The notes beneath the pieces are model-generated. The model saw only the letters and a list, made by a program, of their open reading frames with translations, did not search any database and was not told the origin of the DNA. A program made the position numbers and the translations under genes. DNA of 64,000 nucleotides from Nitrospira sp. (GTDB taxonomy: Bacteria; Nitrospirota; Nitrospiria; Nitrospirales; Nitrospiraceae): positions 1-64,000 of the forward strand of contig JAEURX010000017.1 in NCBI GenBank assembly GCA_016788885.1, in the 5' to 3' direction. Position 1 is the stretch's first letter. Every line of letters starts with the position of its first letter. This document shows, in pieces, positions 9,707-18,161 of the stretch.

Positions 9707-9925
9707 CTACAATGCATCGGCGGCAAGACTCTCAATACGTGCCTCAATGCACGTGCGACAGAGAGTGGCTTGAGATCGTCGACTCGATTGAGTAAACGGA
9801 ATCTCTTTCCAACACTCCCGGCAGGTGCCGTGGACATGCATGGGCGCGGGACGAAGCGACAGGACGTCTTTCCGGCGGGGACGGGACCGATAGACCTGGA
9901 AACCTCCGTGTACGAGTCGCATCAT
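9707..9925 (-). CDS. Small zinc-ribbon protein
   Basis: A predicted 72-residue basic protein with two CxxC knuckles, C35/C38 (CRECWKEIPF) and C56/C59 (CRTCIEARIE), separated by 17 residues, which suits a single zinc site of the treble-clef or ribbon type. The start is supported by a very good ribosome site, AGAGGAGG, four bases upstream of tandem ATG codons. It is the only frame in the surrounding 1.1 kb with protein-like features. The family is not recognised; small zinc-ribbon proteins of this sort are often nucleic-acid or protein adaptors, but nothing here fixes the role. Confidence 0.6.
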   Translation of the reverse strand: MMRLVHGGFQVYRSRPRRKDVLSLRPAPMHVHGTCRECWKEIPFTQSSRRSQATLCRTCIEARIESLAADAL

Positions 9926-10156
9926 ATTCCTCCTCTGCTAGCAGTAACCGTTTCAAGAGGAGCATACAGGGCGGACATCACACACAGGTGCGGAACAGGT
10001 AAACAGTGTGTTAACAGAGGCGGACGATGGATGGGGATGTGAGAGAGGACTCGGAGCCGGCGTCTGCTTGTATCGGGAGCGGAACGCAATGTCAGGCAGA
10101 AGGGAAACAACCTCCCGCATGACATCAGCGGGCTCAAAGCACATGCGCAGGCCCCG

Positions 10157-10909
10157 TTACCGCGAGGAGGGACGATACCGATCGATCACAGGCGACCAGG
10201 CCGGCTCGAGATCGCGTTTGGCGGTCGCCAGGAAGCGGGATTCAGCTTCGGCATCCCGACTCCCACGCTTGAGGCCAACCGTGTGCACGGCGAAATAGGC
10301 CGGCGTCCCCAGCACTTGAAGATCGGCAATCACATTGGCCAAGGGCTTGCCCCAGAAGGCCTCGAAATAGTGCTCCTGCACCTCGTCGGCGGCCTTCTCT
10401 TGCAGCACCATCGTCGAGGCCCCCACCTCATACTCTCCCATGAACGCAATGGCCCCTGGAGCCACGGTCGTGTCGCTTTGTGCGACGACCGATTTCGGCA
10501 GGAGAAACAGCGTGACTTCGCGCACCTTGCCGAACCCCTTCTCCGACGTGCTGAATGCCACCGCCGCGTAGCGACCGGGCGGGACATTTTGTACGTATAC
10601 CGTCCCGCCGCCACTGCTGCCGGACGGTGGAACCACGATGCTCGTGGGAATCAACTTCGTCCCGTCAAACAGGTCACGGTCCTTCTCGATCTTGACGAGA
10701 TAGAGTCGATCTTCCGTATTGGGCACCCAAGCAGGGCTCTTCATGGTGAGACCAATCACAGCGCTCTGTTGATCAACCGGCTTCGTAATCCGAACCGGAG
10801 AGACAAACTCCCCGGCGAGTATCTGAAACTGCTTCTTCGGAGGCTTGCTGGCACAGGCCGCACCGGACAACAAGGCCATGGCAACGATCGCGATCAGTGC
10901 TCTCTTCAT
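10157..10909 (-). CDS. Predicted exported lipoprotein of unknown function
   Basis: A 250-residue protein starting MKRALIAIVAMALLSGAAC; the hydrophobic segment ends in GAAC, an imperfect lipobox, so it is either a lipoprotein or a Sec-exported protein. The body is rich in beta-strand-like segments; a stretch around VYVQNVPPGRYAAVAF resembles surface-exposed carboxypeptidase-regulatory-like folds. No catalytic motif was recognised. The ATG at 10909 is chosen because it directly precedes the signal peptide and follows GAGGGA; the open frame extends 8 codons further upstream. A sigma-70-like promoter lies about 40 bp upstream. Confidence 0.7.
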   Translation of the reverse strand: MKRALIAIVAMALLSGAACASKPPKKQFQILAGEFVSPVRITKPVDQQSAVIGLTMKSPAWVPNTEDRLYLVKIEKDRDLFDGTKLIPTSIVVPPSGSSGGGTVYVQNVPPGRYAAVAFSTSEKGFGKVREVTLFLLPKSVVAQSDTTVAPGAIAFMGEYEVGASTMVLQEKAADEVQEHYFEAFWGKPLANVIADLQVLGTPAYFAVHTVGLKRGSRDAEAESRFLATAKRDLEPAWSPVIDRYRPSSR

Positions 10910-10949
10910 GCATGTCCCTCTGGATTGACGCAACCTGATTGGCGGCCCC

Positions 10950-10978
10950 AGTGTAGGAGATCCGAGGCGGCGTCACAA
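10950..10978 (-). promoter_or_regulatory. Predicted sigma-70-type promoter for the 10157-10909 gene
   Basis: On the minus strand, TTGTGA (10973-10978) and TACACT (10950-10955) are separated by exactly 17 bp; each box matches the consensus at four of six positions. The implied transcript would start near 10943, giving a leader of about 35 nt before the ATG at 10909. Confidence 0.45.
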
Positions 10979-11113
10979 TAGCTACTTATGCAGGGTGTCG
11001 GGAGCTCAAGGGCACACCGGACTCAATCGGTGGGTGTGGCACAGGCTCATGGCAGTGAGGAAGTCTACTGCGGTGGATCGTCTCAGGGACCGGAACGGCC
11101 ACACAGGAGCGGA

Positions 11114-12376
11114 CTACGGAACCGGCACGACCGGGGCAAGGGGAGCCTCTGCAGCTGTTTTCCCCTGGCTTTGGCTCTCCAGCGACAGACGCTTTAACAC
11201 ACTTTTCGCGCGCTCTTCCAAACGCTCGGCCTCGCCGGATCGCTGCCTCCGCCTCAGGAGCGAGGCATAATTCTTTAAGGTCTTCACGTAGGCATCACGA
11301 TCATACCCCACCGCCTGCTCGTAGATACCCAGCGCCTGCTTATACAGGTCTTCGGATTGGTCGAGCTTGTTCTGCGATTGATACAGAGAGGCGAGATTTT
11401 TCAACTCTCCGGCCACGTGAGGATTGTCGGCCCCTTGCTGTTTCTCGCGGATGGCGATGGCTTGCTGAAACAACGGCTCAGCTTGGGAGTAGAGTCCTTG
11501 CAGCTCATACAGCTGCCCCAAGCGGCTCATGGCCTCCGCCGTATCGACATGCTCATTCCCGATTGATTTTCGGAAGATGCTCACGGCACGCTGATACAAC
11601 ACCTCGGCCTGGGGATACTGATTTTGCGCCCGGTAGGTGTCGGCCAGGTTTTCAAGATTTCTGGCAACGATCGGATGATACGGCCCGAAGGCTTTTTCGT
11701 GAATCGTCAACGTCCGCTGATACAGCGGCATGGCTCGGGCATGTTGCCCCTGCGCCTGATAGAGCTGGGCCAGATTGTCGCGGGTGATGGCGGTTAAACT
11801 GTGCTCCGGGCCCAGCTGCTTTTCGAGAATGTCCAGCGCCCGCTGCAACACCGGTTCCGCATCGGAGAACCGATGCTGGTCCTGATACACCACGGCAATG
11901 TTGTTCAGACTTTCTGCCGTCTTACTGTGATCCGCGCCGAACACCTTCTCTCGAATTTCCCGGGCACGTTGATGAAGCGCCTCCGCCTGGGTGTAGAGCC
12001 CCTGACGACGGTAGAGTTCGCCTAGATCCGTCAGGCTCGCAGCCGTCTCCGCATGAGCCGGACCATAGACCCGTTCGCGGATCGCCAGAGCTTCCTGAAA
12101 CAACGCTTCGGCACGGGGATAGCGAGCCAACTCCCGATTCACCTCACCCAATTGGCTCAAGGTTTCAGCCAAGCGTTTTCCCTGCGGATCCAACACTTCG
12201 GCCTCTTTTCGAGCCGCGACAAATGATTCTTCCGCATGCGTGTAATCTCCGGAGCGCATCGCGTTGGTGCCCTCCGTCATCGCCGACCGCCAACGGTGAT
12301 CCTCCGCGCAACCTGAGACGAAGCCCAGGACGGCCAGACCAAGGGTAAGTGCTCGGGCATTCAATCGCATGCTCAT
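11114..12376 (-). CDS. TPR lipoprotein, kinesin-light-chain-type repeats
   Basis: A 420-residue protein with a lipoprotein signal (ALTLGLAVLGFVSGC, lipobox VSGC at about residues 20-23) followed by about seven 42-residue tetratricopeptide repeats of the kinesin-light-chain class, recognisable by recurrent (Y/F)xxAExLxxxALxIxEKxxGPxHPxxA patterns. The C-terminal 40 residues are low-complexity (Gln/Ala/Pro). Such repeats form a superhelical protein-binding scaffold; the lipid anchor would place it in the envelope. Two ATG codons (12376 and 12370) could start it, neither with a clear ribosome site. Upstream on the minus strand a weak promoter-like pair, TTGGAG and TATCCT at 17-bp spacing, is present at 12434-12462. 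Confidence 0.85.
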   Translation of the reverse strand: MSMRLNARALTLGLAVLGFVSGCAEDHRWRSAMTEGTNAMRSGDYTHAEESFVAARKEAEVLDPQGKRLAETLSQLGEVNRELARYPRAEALFQEALAIRERVYGPAHAETAASLTDLGELYRRQGLYTQAEALHQRAREIREKVFGADHSKTAESLNNIAVVYQDQHRFSDAEPVLQRALDILEKQLGPEHSLTAITRDNLAQLYQAQGQHARAMPLYQRTLTIHEKAFGPYHPIVARNLENLADTYRAQNQYPQAEVLYQRAVSIFRKSIGNEHVDTAEAMSRLGQLYELQGLYSQAEPLFQQAIAIREKQQGADNPHVAGELKNLASLYQSQNKLDQSEDLYKQALGIYEQAVGYDRDAYVKTLKNYASLLRRRQRSGEAERLEERAKSVLKRLSLESQSQGKTAAEAPLAPVVPVP

Positions 12377-12615
12377 GGTGGTTCACTCGTGGATGGTGAG
12401 GAGGTTACTGTTCGGAAATGCTGTTTGATCTGCAGGATACCACTAAGACTTACCCCCTCCAAGGCCTCAAATCAACCCCGGAAGCGGTTCTTTTTCAGCA
12501 ACCAACATTTCGTACATATTTTCAATTAGTTAACACGCACCCACTCAATACGACCGAGCCCTGTTCACGACGGACTGTACCGGATCACTGGCAGGTCTGA
12601 TGAGAGCACACCCGA

Positions 12616-14631
12616 CTAGCGTTGTTGCTGGGTGGAGTCGACGAGGGGAGCAAGCCTCGCAATACCGGAGGTGTCATAGGGGAGGACGCTGAAGACCTTC
12701 GCCACATCGATGGCCGGCTTCCCCGGGCGCAAGGCTTTTTGCGCCAGTGTTGCCACCCACGACAGCGGAAGGAGCACGAATCTGGGCAGCCACCATACCG
12801 ACAGATCCGGGTTAGCCTGGCGAAGACGATCCAGCAGCTCGCGTTTGGTCGGAGACACGGGGTCAAGCAAATTCAAAGGGCTTGGTACCTGGTCCCAGGC
12901 GTCTGTCATCCAACCGAGGAAACGACCGGCAAATCCGACATCCACGACGCCCAGACGGTCACCCGCCGACCCGACCGCCACAAAGATATTGCCCAGGCGC
13001 TTGCCGAGGCGGCCGGGCGGATCGAAATCGCGATAATCGACCAATGCGCCCGGGCGAATAACCTTCACCGACAGGCCCAACTCCTTCCCGAGTTGCACGG
13101 CTAGACGTTCCGATTCCAGCTTACCCCAGACATAAGGCCCCGACCCTTTGCTGTCCGGTTCCAAGGGATGGTTATCGGGAATCGGCTGCCCCGTGCCCTG
13201 AGCCAACACGGCAAGACTACTGACATGGACGAAATGCTTGATGCCCGCCGCAGCCGCGCCACGAATCATGTGTTCCGTCGCATCGAGCGAATTCCGCTGA
13301 TGCTCCGGCCAGCCGCCGGCCGTTTCTGCGGCGGCATGAATGACCGTATCCACACCCTTGAAGAGATGAACGGAAGCTCCGGTCGCCACATCGGCCACCA
13401 CATATTCCGTGCCCGCAATCCGCTCCCAGGGCGAGGGTTCCCGCCGGGCCACCACCCGGACAGGGCGTCCACGCGACAACAAGGCACGGACGATTTCCTT
13501 TCCCAAAAATCCCGTTCCACCAGTCACCAGCACACCGCGGCTTTCTACTGGTTTCGGCGCAGCCGCCGCCAGAGCTTTGGCTTCGCCCGCCTTCAATGCC
13601 TTCGCCACCCGTTCACAGATACGGACGGTCTCCAACAAGCTCTCGGGCGACAAGGGCGACGGAGTCCCGTTGCGGGCCGAGTCATAGAACGCCGAAAAGA
13701 GTTCGGCTAGTCCCGGATAACTCCGCTGGCTCTTGAGGAAGCGGCTCGCCATCGCCGAGGTCGTACCGGTCAACAGCTGCCAAGCTTGTCGGTAGGGAGC
13801 GAATAATTTATCAATACCGGACGATCCTGGCCCGATGGCTCGTTGCGTGGTACTACGGACGTAATCGGCAAAGAGAGATCCGTTCTTGCCGATCACCCGC
13901 AAGTAACTTTCGACGGGGCGTCCCTCCAGCGTCACGATCAACGCCCCGGTGACGCCGCCTCGACGCACCAGCGCATGGACCGTCCCGGCCTGACTGACTT
14001 CCAGCGACAAGAGTTCCGTGCGCCCCTCCCCGGCTTGCTCCAACACCTGAAGCAGCAGATAGACGGGATGCGGCAGGATATCAAGCAATTGATGGTCGGC
14101 GCGAAGTACCTTCCTGCCGCCGGGCGCATGCCGGACCGTCCGGAAGGAAAAATAACTCTCGACATGCACCACCCGGCCGATCGAAGGCAAGTATTGCGTC
14201 AACACCCGGGTGGGCGGTTCGTACAGCAGCTGGTGGCCGGCACAGACGCGAAGGCCTTTGGCGCTGGCTTCATCCAGGATCTGCTGCGCGTCTTCGACGG
14301 ATTCGGTGAACGGCTTCTCGACGTAAATATGGCATCCGGCCTTGAGCGCCATGCGTGCGAGCGGGGCATGGGTCGCCGGCGGAGTGATGATATGGACGAC
14401 ATGAAGTTTTTCCGAGGCGAACAGCTCTTCCGGCGTCTTGAAGCAGCCGATTCCCGGTACAATGTCGCGCATGGCAGCCTGAGCCGCATCGGAGGGATCG
14501 GCCACCGCAACCAACTGCACGCCGGGGCATCGCAAGATGGCGCGGGCGTGATGCTGCGCATGGCGGCCCGCGCCGATGAGCGCGATCCGCAAGGGTCCTG
14601 ACACTGGAGTGTTCGGGTTAGAGTTCGTCAC
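12616..14631 (-). CDS. Fusion of Gfo/Idh/MocA oxidoreductase and NAD-dependent epimerase/SDR
   Basis: A 671-residue two-domain enzyme. Residues 14-350 form a Gfo/Idh/MocA-type dehydrogenase: Rossmann motif IALIGAG near 16-22, the EKP signature at 105-107, and an alpha/beta C-terminal domain. After an Ala/Lys-rich linker (about 345-362) a second Rossmann enzyme begins, with GGTGFLG at 371-377 and the catalytic Y500/K504 pair (YVWGK) of extended short-chain dehydrogenases/epimerases. Both halves are usually separate enzymes acting on sugars or inositols with NAD(P). No frame break is visible at the junction, so it looks like a genuine fusion. The start is a GTG at 14631 with a weak ribosome site. 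The substrate is unknown; a nucleotide-sugar or glycan-precursor pathway is plausible. Confidence 0.88.
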   Translation of the reverse strand: MTNSNPNTPVSGPLRIALIGAGRHAQHHARAILRCPGVQLVAVADPSDAAQAAMRDIVPGIGCFKTPEELFASEKLHVVHIITPPATHAPLARMALKAGCHIYVEKPFTESVEDAQQILDEASAKGLRVCAGHQLLYEPPTRVLTQYLPSIGRVVHVESYFSFRTVRHAPGGRKVLRADHQLLDILPHPVYLLLQVLEQAGEGRTELLSLEVSQAGTVHALVRRGGVTGALIVTLEGRPVESYLRVIGKNGSLFADYVRSTTQRAIGPGSSGIDKLFAPYRQAWQLLTGTTSAMASRFLKSQRSYPGLAELFSAFYDSARNGTPSPLSPESLLETVRICERVAKALKAGEAKALAAAAPKPVESRGVLVTGGTGFLGKEIVRALLSRGRPVRVVARREPSPWERIAGTEYVVADVATGASVHLFKGVDTVIHAAAETAGGWPEHQRNSLDATEHMIRGAAAAGIKHFVHVSSLAVLAQGTGQPIPDNHPLEPDSKGSGPYVWGKLESERLAVQLGKELGLSVKVIRPGALVDYRDFDPPGRLGKRLGNIFVAVGSAGDRLGVVDVGFAGRFLGWMTDAWDQVPSPLNLLDPVSPTKRELLDRLRQANPDLSVWWLPRFVLLPLSWVATLAQKALRPGKPAIDVAKVFSVLPYDTSGIARLAPLVDSTQQQR

Positions 14632-14656
14632 AAGTCGTCTGCAAGTGTGCAGAGCT

Positions 14657-14685
14657 ACTATAGTCTATTCTCGCGCGTTCTTGAA
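14657..14685 (-). promoter_or_regulatory. Predicted promoter of the oxidoreductase-SDR fusion gene
   Basis: On the minus strand a TATAGT box (14657-14662, five of six consensus bases) is preceded at about 17 bp by TTCAAG, a weak -35. The start codon at 14631 would lie some 20 nt from the predicted transcription start. Confidence 0.35.
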
Positions 14686-14803
14686 GCCTTCTTCGAAATT
14701 AGTGCAAGGGGGTGGGGTGGCCGTCCCGAGCAAAGAATAGCCATTGACCAACTTACGGGGCGCGGCTTGACGACGTACGAATCGTGAAGGGAAATGTGTC
14801 GCG

Positions 14804-15799
14804 CTACTTATGTCTGCCGTCGCAGGGAAAACACTGGTCCATACAATCCGGACAGAGTCCCCCATTGAACTGAATCGCCGAACGTTCTGCAATGAAGGTG
14901 GCCAGATCATACCACTCGCCCGATTGGTCCGGAACGCGTTTGCACCAGGAGCATAGATTGATGATGCCCTGAGGCCTTCCCAGCCGCTCCTCCGTTCTCC
15001 AGATGGCTTCCGTCTGTGAGTTCGGTAGGGCAAGGTGTCGATCGCCTGGGACGCGCTGATGAAAGACGAACACCGCCCCCAGCACCGCGCCGCCGTCATC
15101 GACAACCGGCGCGACACTCCCGCGAATGGACCGCAGCTCCCCTTGCCTAGAAATCACTGTCGCCTGATCGATAGTCACGAGACGCATCTCTGCCATTGCC
15201 TGATTGGCAGGATTGTTCCCCTGCTGAGTCCCCTCATCATCGGGAAAGCCCATGAGCGCCGTCACACTCATGCCCACGGCCTCCTCCTGAGTCACCCTGG
15301 TAAATTCTTCAGCCGCGGGATTCATATACGTGACCCGGCCGCCTCGATCCGTTGTCACGATCCCGTCACCGATACAACGCACCGTCGTGGCAATCCATCG
15401 CAACCGTTCACGCATGTGGCGGTCATGTTGAGCCCGGTGCAGGGCCAACTCAATCGTCGTACGCAGTTCATTGGCCTGATAGGGTTTGAGCATGTAGCCG
15501 GCAGGTGACGTCACCTTAGCCCGCTCCAGCGTATGGTTGTCGGCATAGGCCGTCAGATAGATGACCGGCACATCCTGCCGACGCTGAATCTGGAGAGCGG
15601 TTTCGACCCCATCCATTTTCCCTTTCAGCACGATATCCATCAGAATCAAATCGGGATGCGTGTCACCCGCCTTGCGGATCGCGTCCTCCCCCGACGTCGC
15701 AGTGGCCGGAACTCGGTACCCCAGCCTCTGTAGGCTGAGCTGAATGTCTTTCGCCACGACCGGTTCGTCTTCCACGATCAAGATACTCGCTGGTTCCAT
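14804..15799 (-). CDS. Response regulator with PAS domain and C-terminal CxxC motifs
   Basis: A 331-residue signalling protein. An N-terminal receiver domain (about 5-120) has acidic residues E10/D11/E12, phospho-acceptor D55 (LILMDIVL) and the conserved lysine in YMLKPY. A PAS domain follows (about 145-265). The last 50 residues contain LCSWCKRVPD and LCPDCMDQC, paired CxxC knuckles of a type often found at the end of bacterial PAS/GAF regulators, probably binding zinc. No DNA-binding domain or enzymatic output is present, so it likely signals by protein contact. The ATG at 15799 is chosen because it opens the receiver domain and lies 5 bp after the histidine kinase stop; the longer open frame overlaps the kinase gene. 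The two are probably cotranscribed partners. Confidence 0.9.
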   Translation of the reverse strand: MEPASILIVEDEPVVAKDIQLSLQRLGYRVPATATSGEDAIRKAGDTHPDLILMDIVLKGKMDGVETALQIQRRQDVPVIYLTAYADNHTLERAKVTSPAGYMLKPYQANELRTTIELALHRAQHDRHMRERLRWIATTVRCIGDGIVTTDRGGRVTYMNPAAEEFTRVTQEEAVGMSVTALMGFPDDEGTQQGNNPANQAMAEMRLVTIDQATVISRQGELRSIRGSVAPVVDDGGAVLGAVFVFHQRVPGDRHLALPNSQTEAIWRTEERLGRPQGIINLCSWCKRVPDQSGEWYDLATFIAERSAIQFNGGLCPDCMDQCFPCDGRHK

Positions 15800-15804
15800 G
15801 GCGT

Positions 15805-17643
15805 TCACACCCTTTCTGAGTAGTGCAGTTGCTGGAAACGAATTCGCCATTCCGTCCCGAAACCACTGGTCAGTTCCGTATGCCCATCCAGCTTCTCCGC
15901 AAGCAAGCTGACGAGTTCGAGCCCCAATGAATCGGGATTGTTGAGCACGCCGTCTTTGGGAATCCCGATTCCATCATCGCTGACGCGGAGCGTAAACGTG
16001 CCGTCGACATGGTCCAGCAAGGCGATGCGCACCGTCCCGCTCCCGTGATCGACGAACGCGTGCTTGAGGCAATTCGACACCAACTCGTCGATGATCAATC
16101 CGCAGGTCAATCCGGTGTCGATATCGAATTCGACATCATCCACAGTCAAGTCCAACGTAATCAGCGTGGGATCGACGCCGTACGAGCGAAACAGGTGTCC
16201 GGTCAAGGTGCGAATGTAATCGCCCATTTTGATATGAGAGAGATCGTGTGAGCGATGGAGAGTTTCATGCAGCAGCGCGATCGACGTAATACGCACCTGG
16301 CACTCACGAAACAACTGGTTCACCACCGGATCCTTGATGGACGCCGACTGAAGGTTGAGCAGACTGGAAATGACTTGCAGGTTGTTCTTCACCCGATGAT
16401 GGACTTCCCGCAACAGACTTTCCTTTTCCTTCAACATGCGGCGGAGCTGATCTTCCATGTCTTTCCGCTCCGTCAAATCCATGCACGTGCCGATGTACCC
16501 GCCGAATCGGCCGTCCTCGTCGAACAAGGGCACGCCGGCGTCCATGATCCAGCGATACTCACCGTCGTGACGGCGTAACCGATACTCCAACGAAAACGGC
16601 CGTTCGGACCTGAAGGCATCCAGGTACGACTTTCGGCAGCGGTCTAAATCATCGACGTGAATGCCGGTGAACCAATTGTCCCCAATTTCTTCCTGCATCG
16701 TGCGCCCGGTAAACTCCAACCACCGCCGATTGATGAAGGTGATGTGGGTGTCCGGGCCGGCCATCCACACCATGACCGGCGCCGTGTCGGCCATCATCCG
16801 GAATCGCGCTTCGCTCTCCCGCAACGCCGCCTCGATGCGTTTCTTCACCGTCACGTCCCGCGCAATCGCCGATGCCCCCATCACACAGCCGTCGGAATCC
16901 TTCACCGGCGAAATCGTCAGAGACACGTCGATGCGGTCGCCCTTCTTTCGTCGCTGTACCATTTCGACATTACGCACATGTTCACCGCGCGCGATACGGT
17001 CCAACATCATCGGCACTTCATCCAGTCGATTCGGCGGACAGAGCACGGAGATCGGCCGCCCCAACACCTCCTCTGCGCTGTATCCATAGACTCGTTCAGC
17101 GCCGCCGTTCCAACTCTGAATCATTCCGGTCAGGGTCATCCCGATGATGGCGTCGTCGGACGACTTCACGATGGCCACCAGTTCAGACACCGCTTCGGCC
17201 CGCAGGACTTCGAGTTCTTGATTGACGGCAGCAAGCGCGGAAGTGCGTTCGTGCACCTGCTGCTCGATGTCTTCATTGATCCGCAACAACTCCGCCTCGT
17301 CACGCTGGCGCCGCAAGCAAAGCAGCGCGGTGACCCAAATCACCATCAAGGCAAACGCCCGGTTCACGGCACTCACCCAGGTCAATGCGTAAAGCGGGCT
17401 GTGAAACAGATCGAGAATGGTGACACACGACGCCGTGGCGGCCACCCAGAAGGTAATGCGCGGATAGGGAATGCGCGACGCGATAAGTACAGGCACGACG
17501 TACAACGAAGTGATGGTCAAGCCCAAGGGCAGCCACCAATCGACCGCCCCGATCACGGCAATGAGCGCCAACGCCACACCCAAAATCGAGTAGCTGTTGC
17601 GGATCATGCCCAAAAAGAAGGATGAAGGAATTGTCATAATCAT
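15805..17643 (-). CDS. Membrane PAS sensor histidine kinase, HisKA_2 type
   Basis: A 612-residue sensor kinase. About three to four membrane segments lie in residues 15-110, then a short coiled coil (115-150), two PAS domains (about 152-268 and 278-395) and a HisKA_2 dimerisation domain whose EVHHRVKNNLQ motif contains the phospho-acceptor (H416). The HATPase domain has DELVSNCLKHAF and DDGIGIP boxes. This kinase subfamily is typical of light, redox or general-stress sensing. The start is placed at the ATG at 17643, just before the first hydrophobic segment and about 10 nt after GGAG; the open frame runs back to 17835 but that part has no protein-like features. The downstream gene encodes the likely partner regulator. 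Confidence 0.9.
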   Translation of the reverse strand: MIMTIPSSFFLGMIRNSYSILGVALALIAVIGAVDWWLPLGLTITSLYVVPVLIASRIPYPRITFWVAATASCVTILDLFHSPLYALTWVSAVNRAFALMVIWVTALLCLRRQRDEAELLRINEDIEQQVHERTSALAAVNQELEVLRAEAVSELVAIVKSSDDAIIGMTLTGMIQSWNGGAERVYGYSAEEVLGRPISVLCPPNRLDEVPMMLDRIARGEHVRNVEMVQRRKKGDRIDVSLTISPVKDSDGCVMGASAIARDVTVKKRIEAALRESEARFRMMADTAPVMVWMAGPDTHITFINRRWLEFTGRTMQEEIGDNWFTGIHVDDLDRCRKSYLDAFRSERPFSLEYRLRRHDGEYRWIMDAGVPLFDEDGRFGGYIGTCMDLTERKDMEDQLRRMLKEKESLLREVHHRVKNNLQVISSLLNLQSASIKDPVVNQLFRECQVRITSIALLHETLHRSHDLSHIKMGDYIRTLTGHLFRSYGVDPTLITLDLTVDDVEFDIDTGLTCGLIIDELVSNCLKHAFVDHGSGTVRIALLDHVDGTFTLRVSDDGIGIPKDGVLNNPDSLGLELVSLLAEKLDGHTELTSGFGTEWRIRFQQLHYSERV

Positions 17644-18161
17644 AACGACGCCGTCTCCGGTCGCCAGATACGTACGAGCAATCCCTATGCCTTGGGTCTC
17701 GCGGGCGTGCCGCAATCTCCCTCCGCATGTGGAAGACCTGATAGGCTGGGCCCCACTAACCAGGCGCCACACCGTGCCCTTCGCCGCCGTGCAGGGAGTG
17801 ACCAAGGGGAAGACGCTACCGCGCCCGCCCACCATGTCGATCGCTCATCCAGCCGGTCTCATTAGGGAACCCTCGTCCGCGTGCGTGTCGGTGTACACCG
17901 ACACCTTCTGACTGTTCAGACTTGAACGAGGCGCAAACGGCTGTCCTGTCGTTGGTCCAACGACCAGCCTTGAAGCGTGGACAAGGACGTGCCCATGGAG
18001 ACCTAGTGCTTCATGCGGGAGGACAGGCAGATGCACCATGCGAAGTCCACGAGGGCGTCGCAGCCTTCGCCGACAGGCATGGATGCGCACAGAGAGAGCC
18101 CTAAGAAATAGGAGCAGGAATGGAGCGCGGAACCATCCCCCGCGCGGAGATCGAGGTGAGG
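17644..18161. other. Intergenic region with two palindromes
   Basis: No convincing gene is seen in these 518 bases. Two near-perfect dyad symmetries stand out: GTGTCGGTGTACACCGACAC at 17885-17904 and GTCGTTGG-T-CCAACGAC at 17948-17964. A short GC-rich hairpin (GCGCGG at 18125-18130 with CCGCGC at 18140-18145) just downstream of the aminotransferase gene could end its transcript. The region lies between that gene's end and the histidine kinase start, so any control would act on the kinase operon. Confidence 0.55.
17885..17904. promoter_or_regulatory. Perfect 20-bp palindrome, candidate operator
   Basis: GTGTCGGTGTACACCGACAC is a perfect dyad with no spacer, as expected for a dimeric repressor of the TetR, LacI or GntR type. 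It lies about 240 bp upstream of the histidine kinase start. No regulator gene of these families is present in the window. Confidence 0.45.

Noticed and set aside
9926-10156. Small open frames on the minus strand such as 9922-10137
   Set aside because: No ribosome site and arginine/proline-rich non-protein-like composition; it overlaps the leader of the zinc-ribbon gene.
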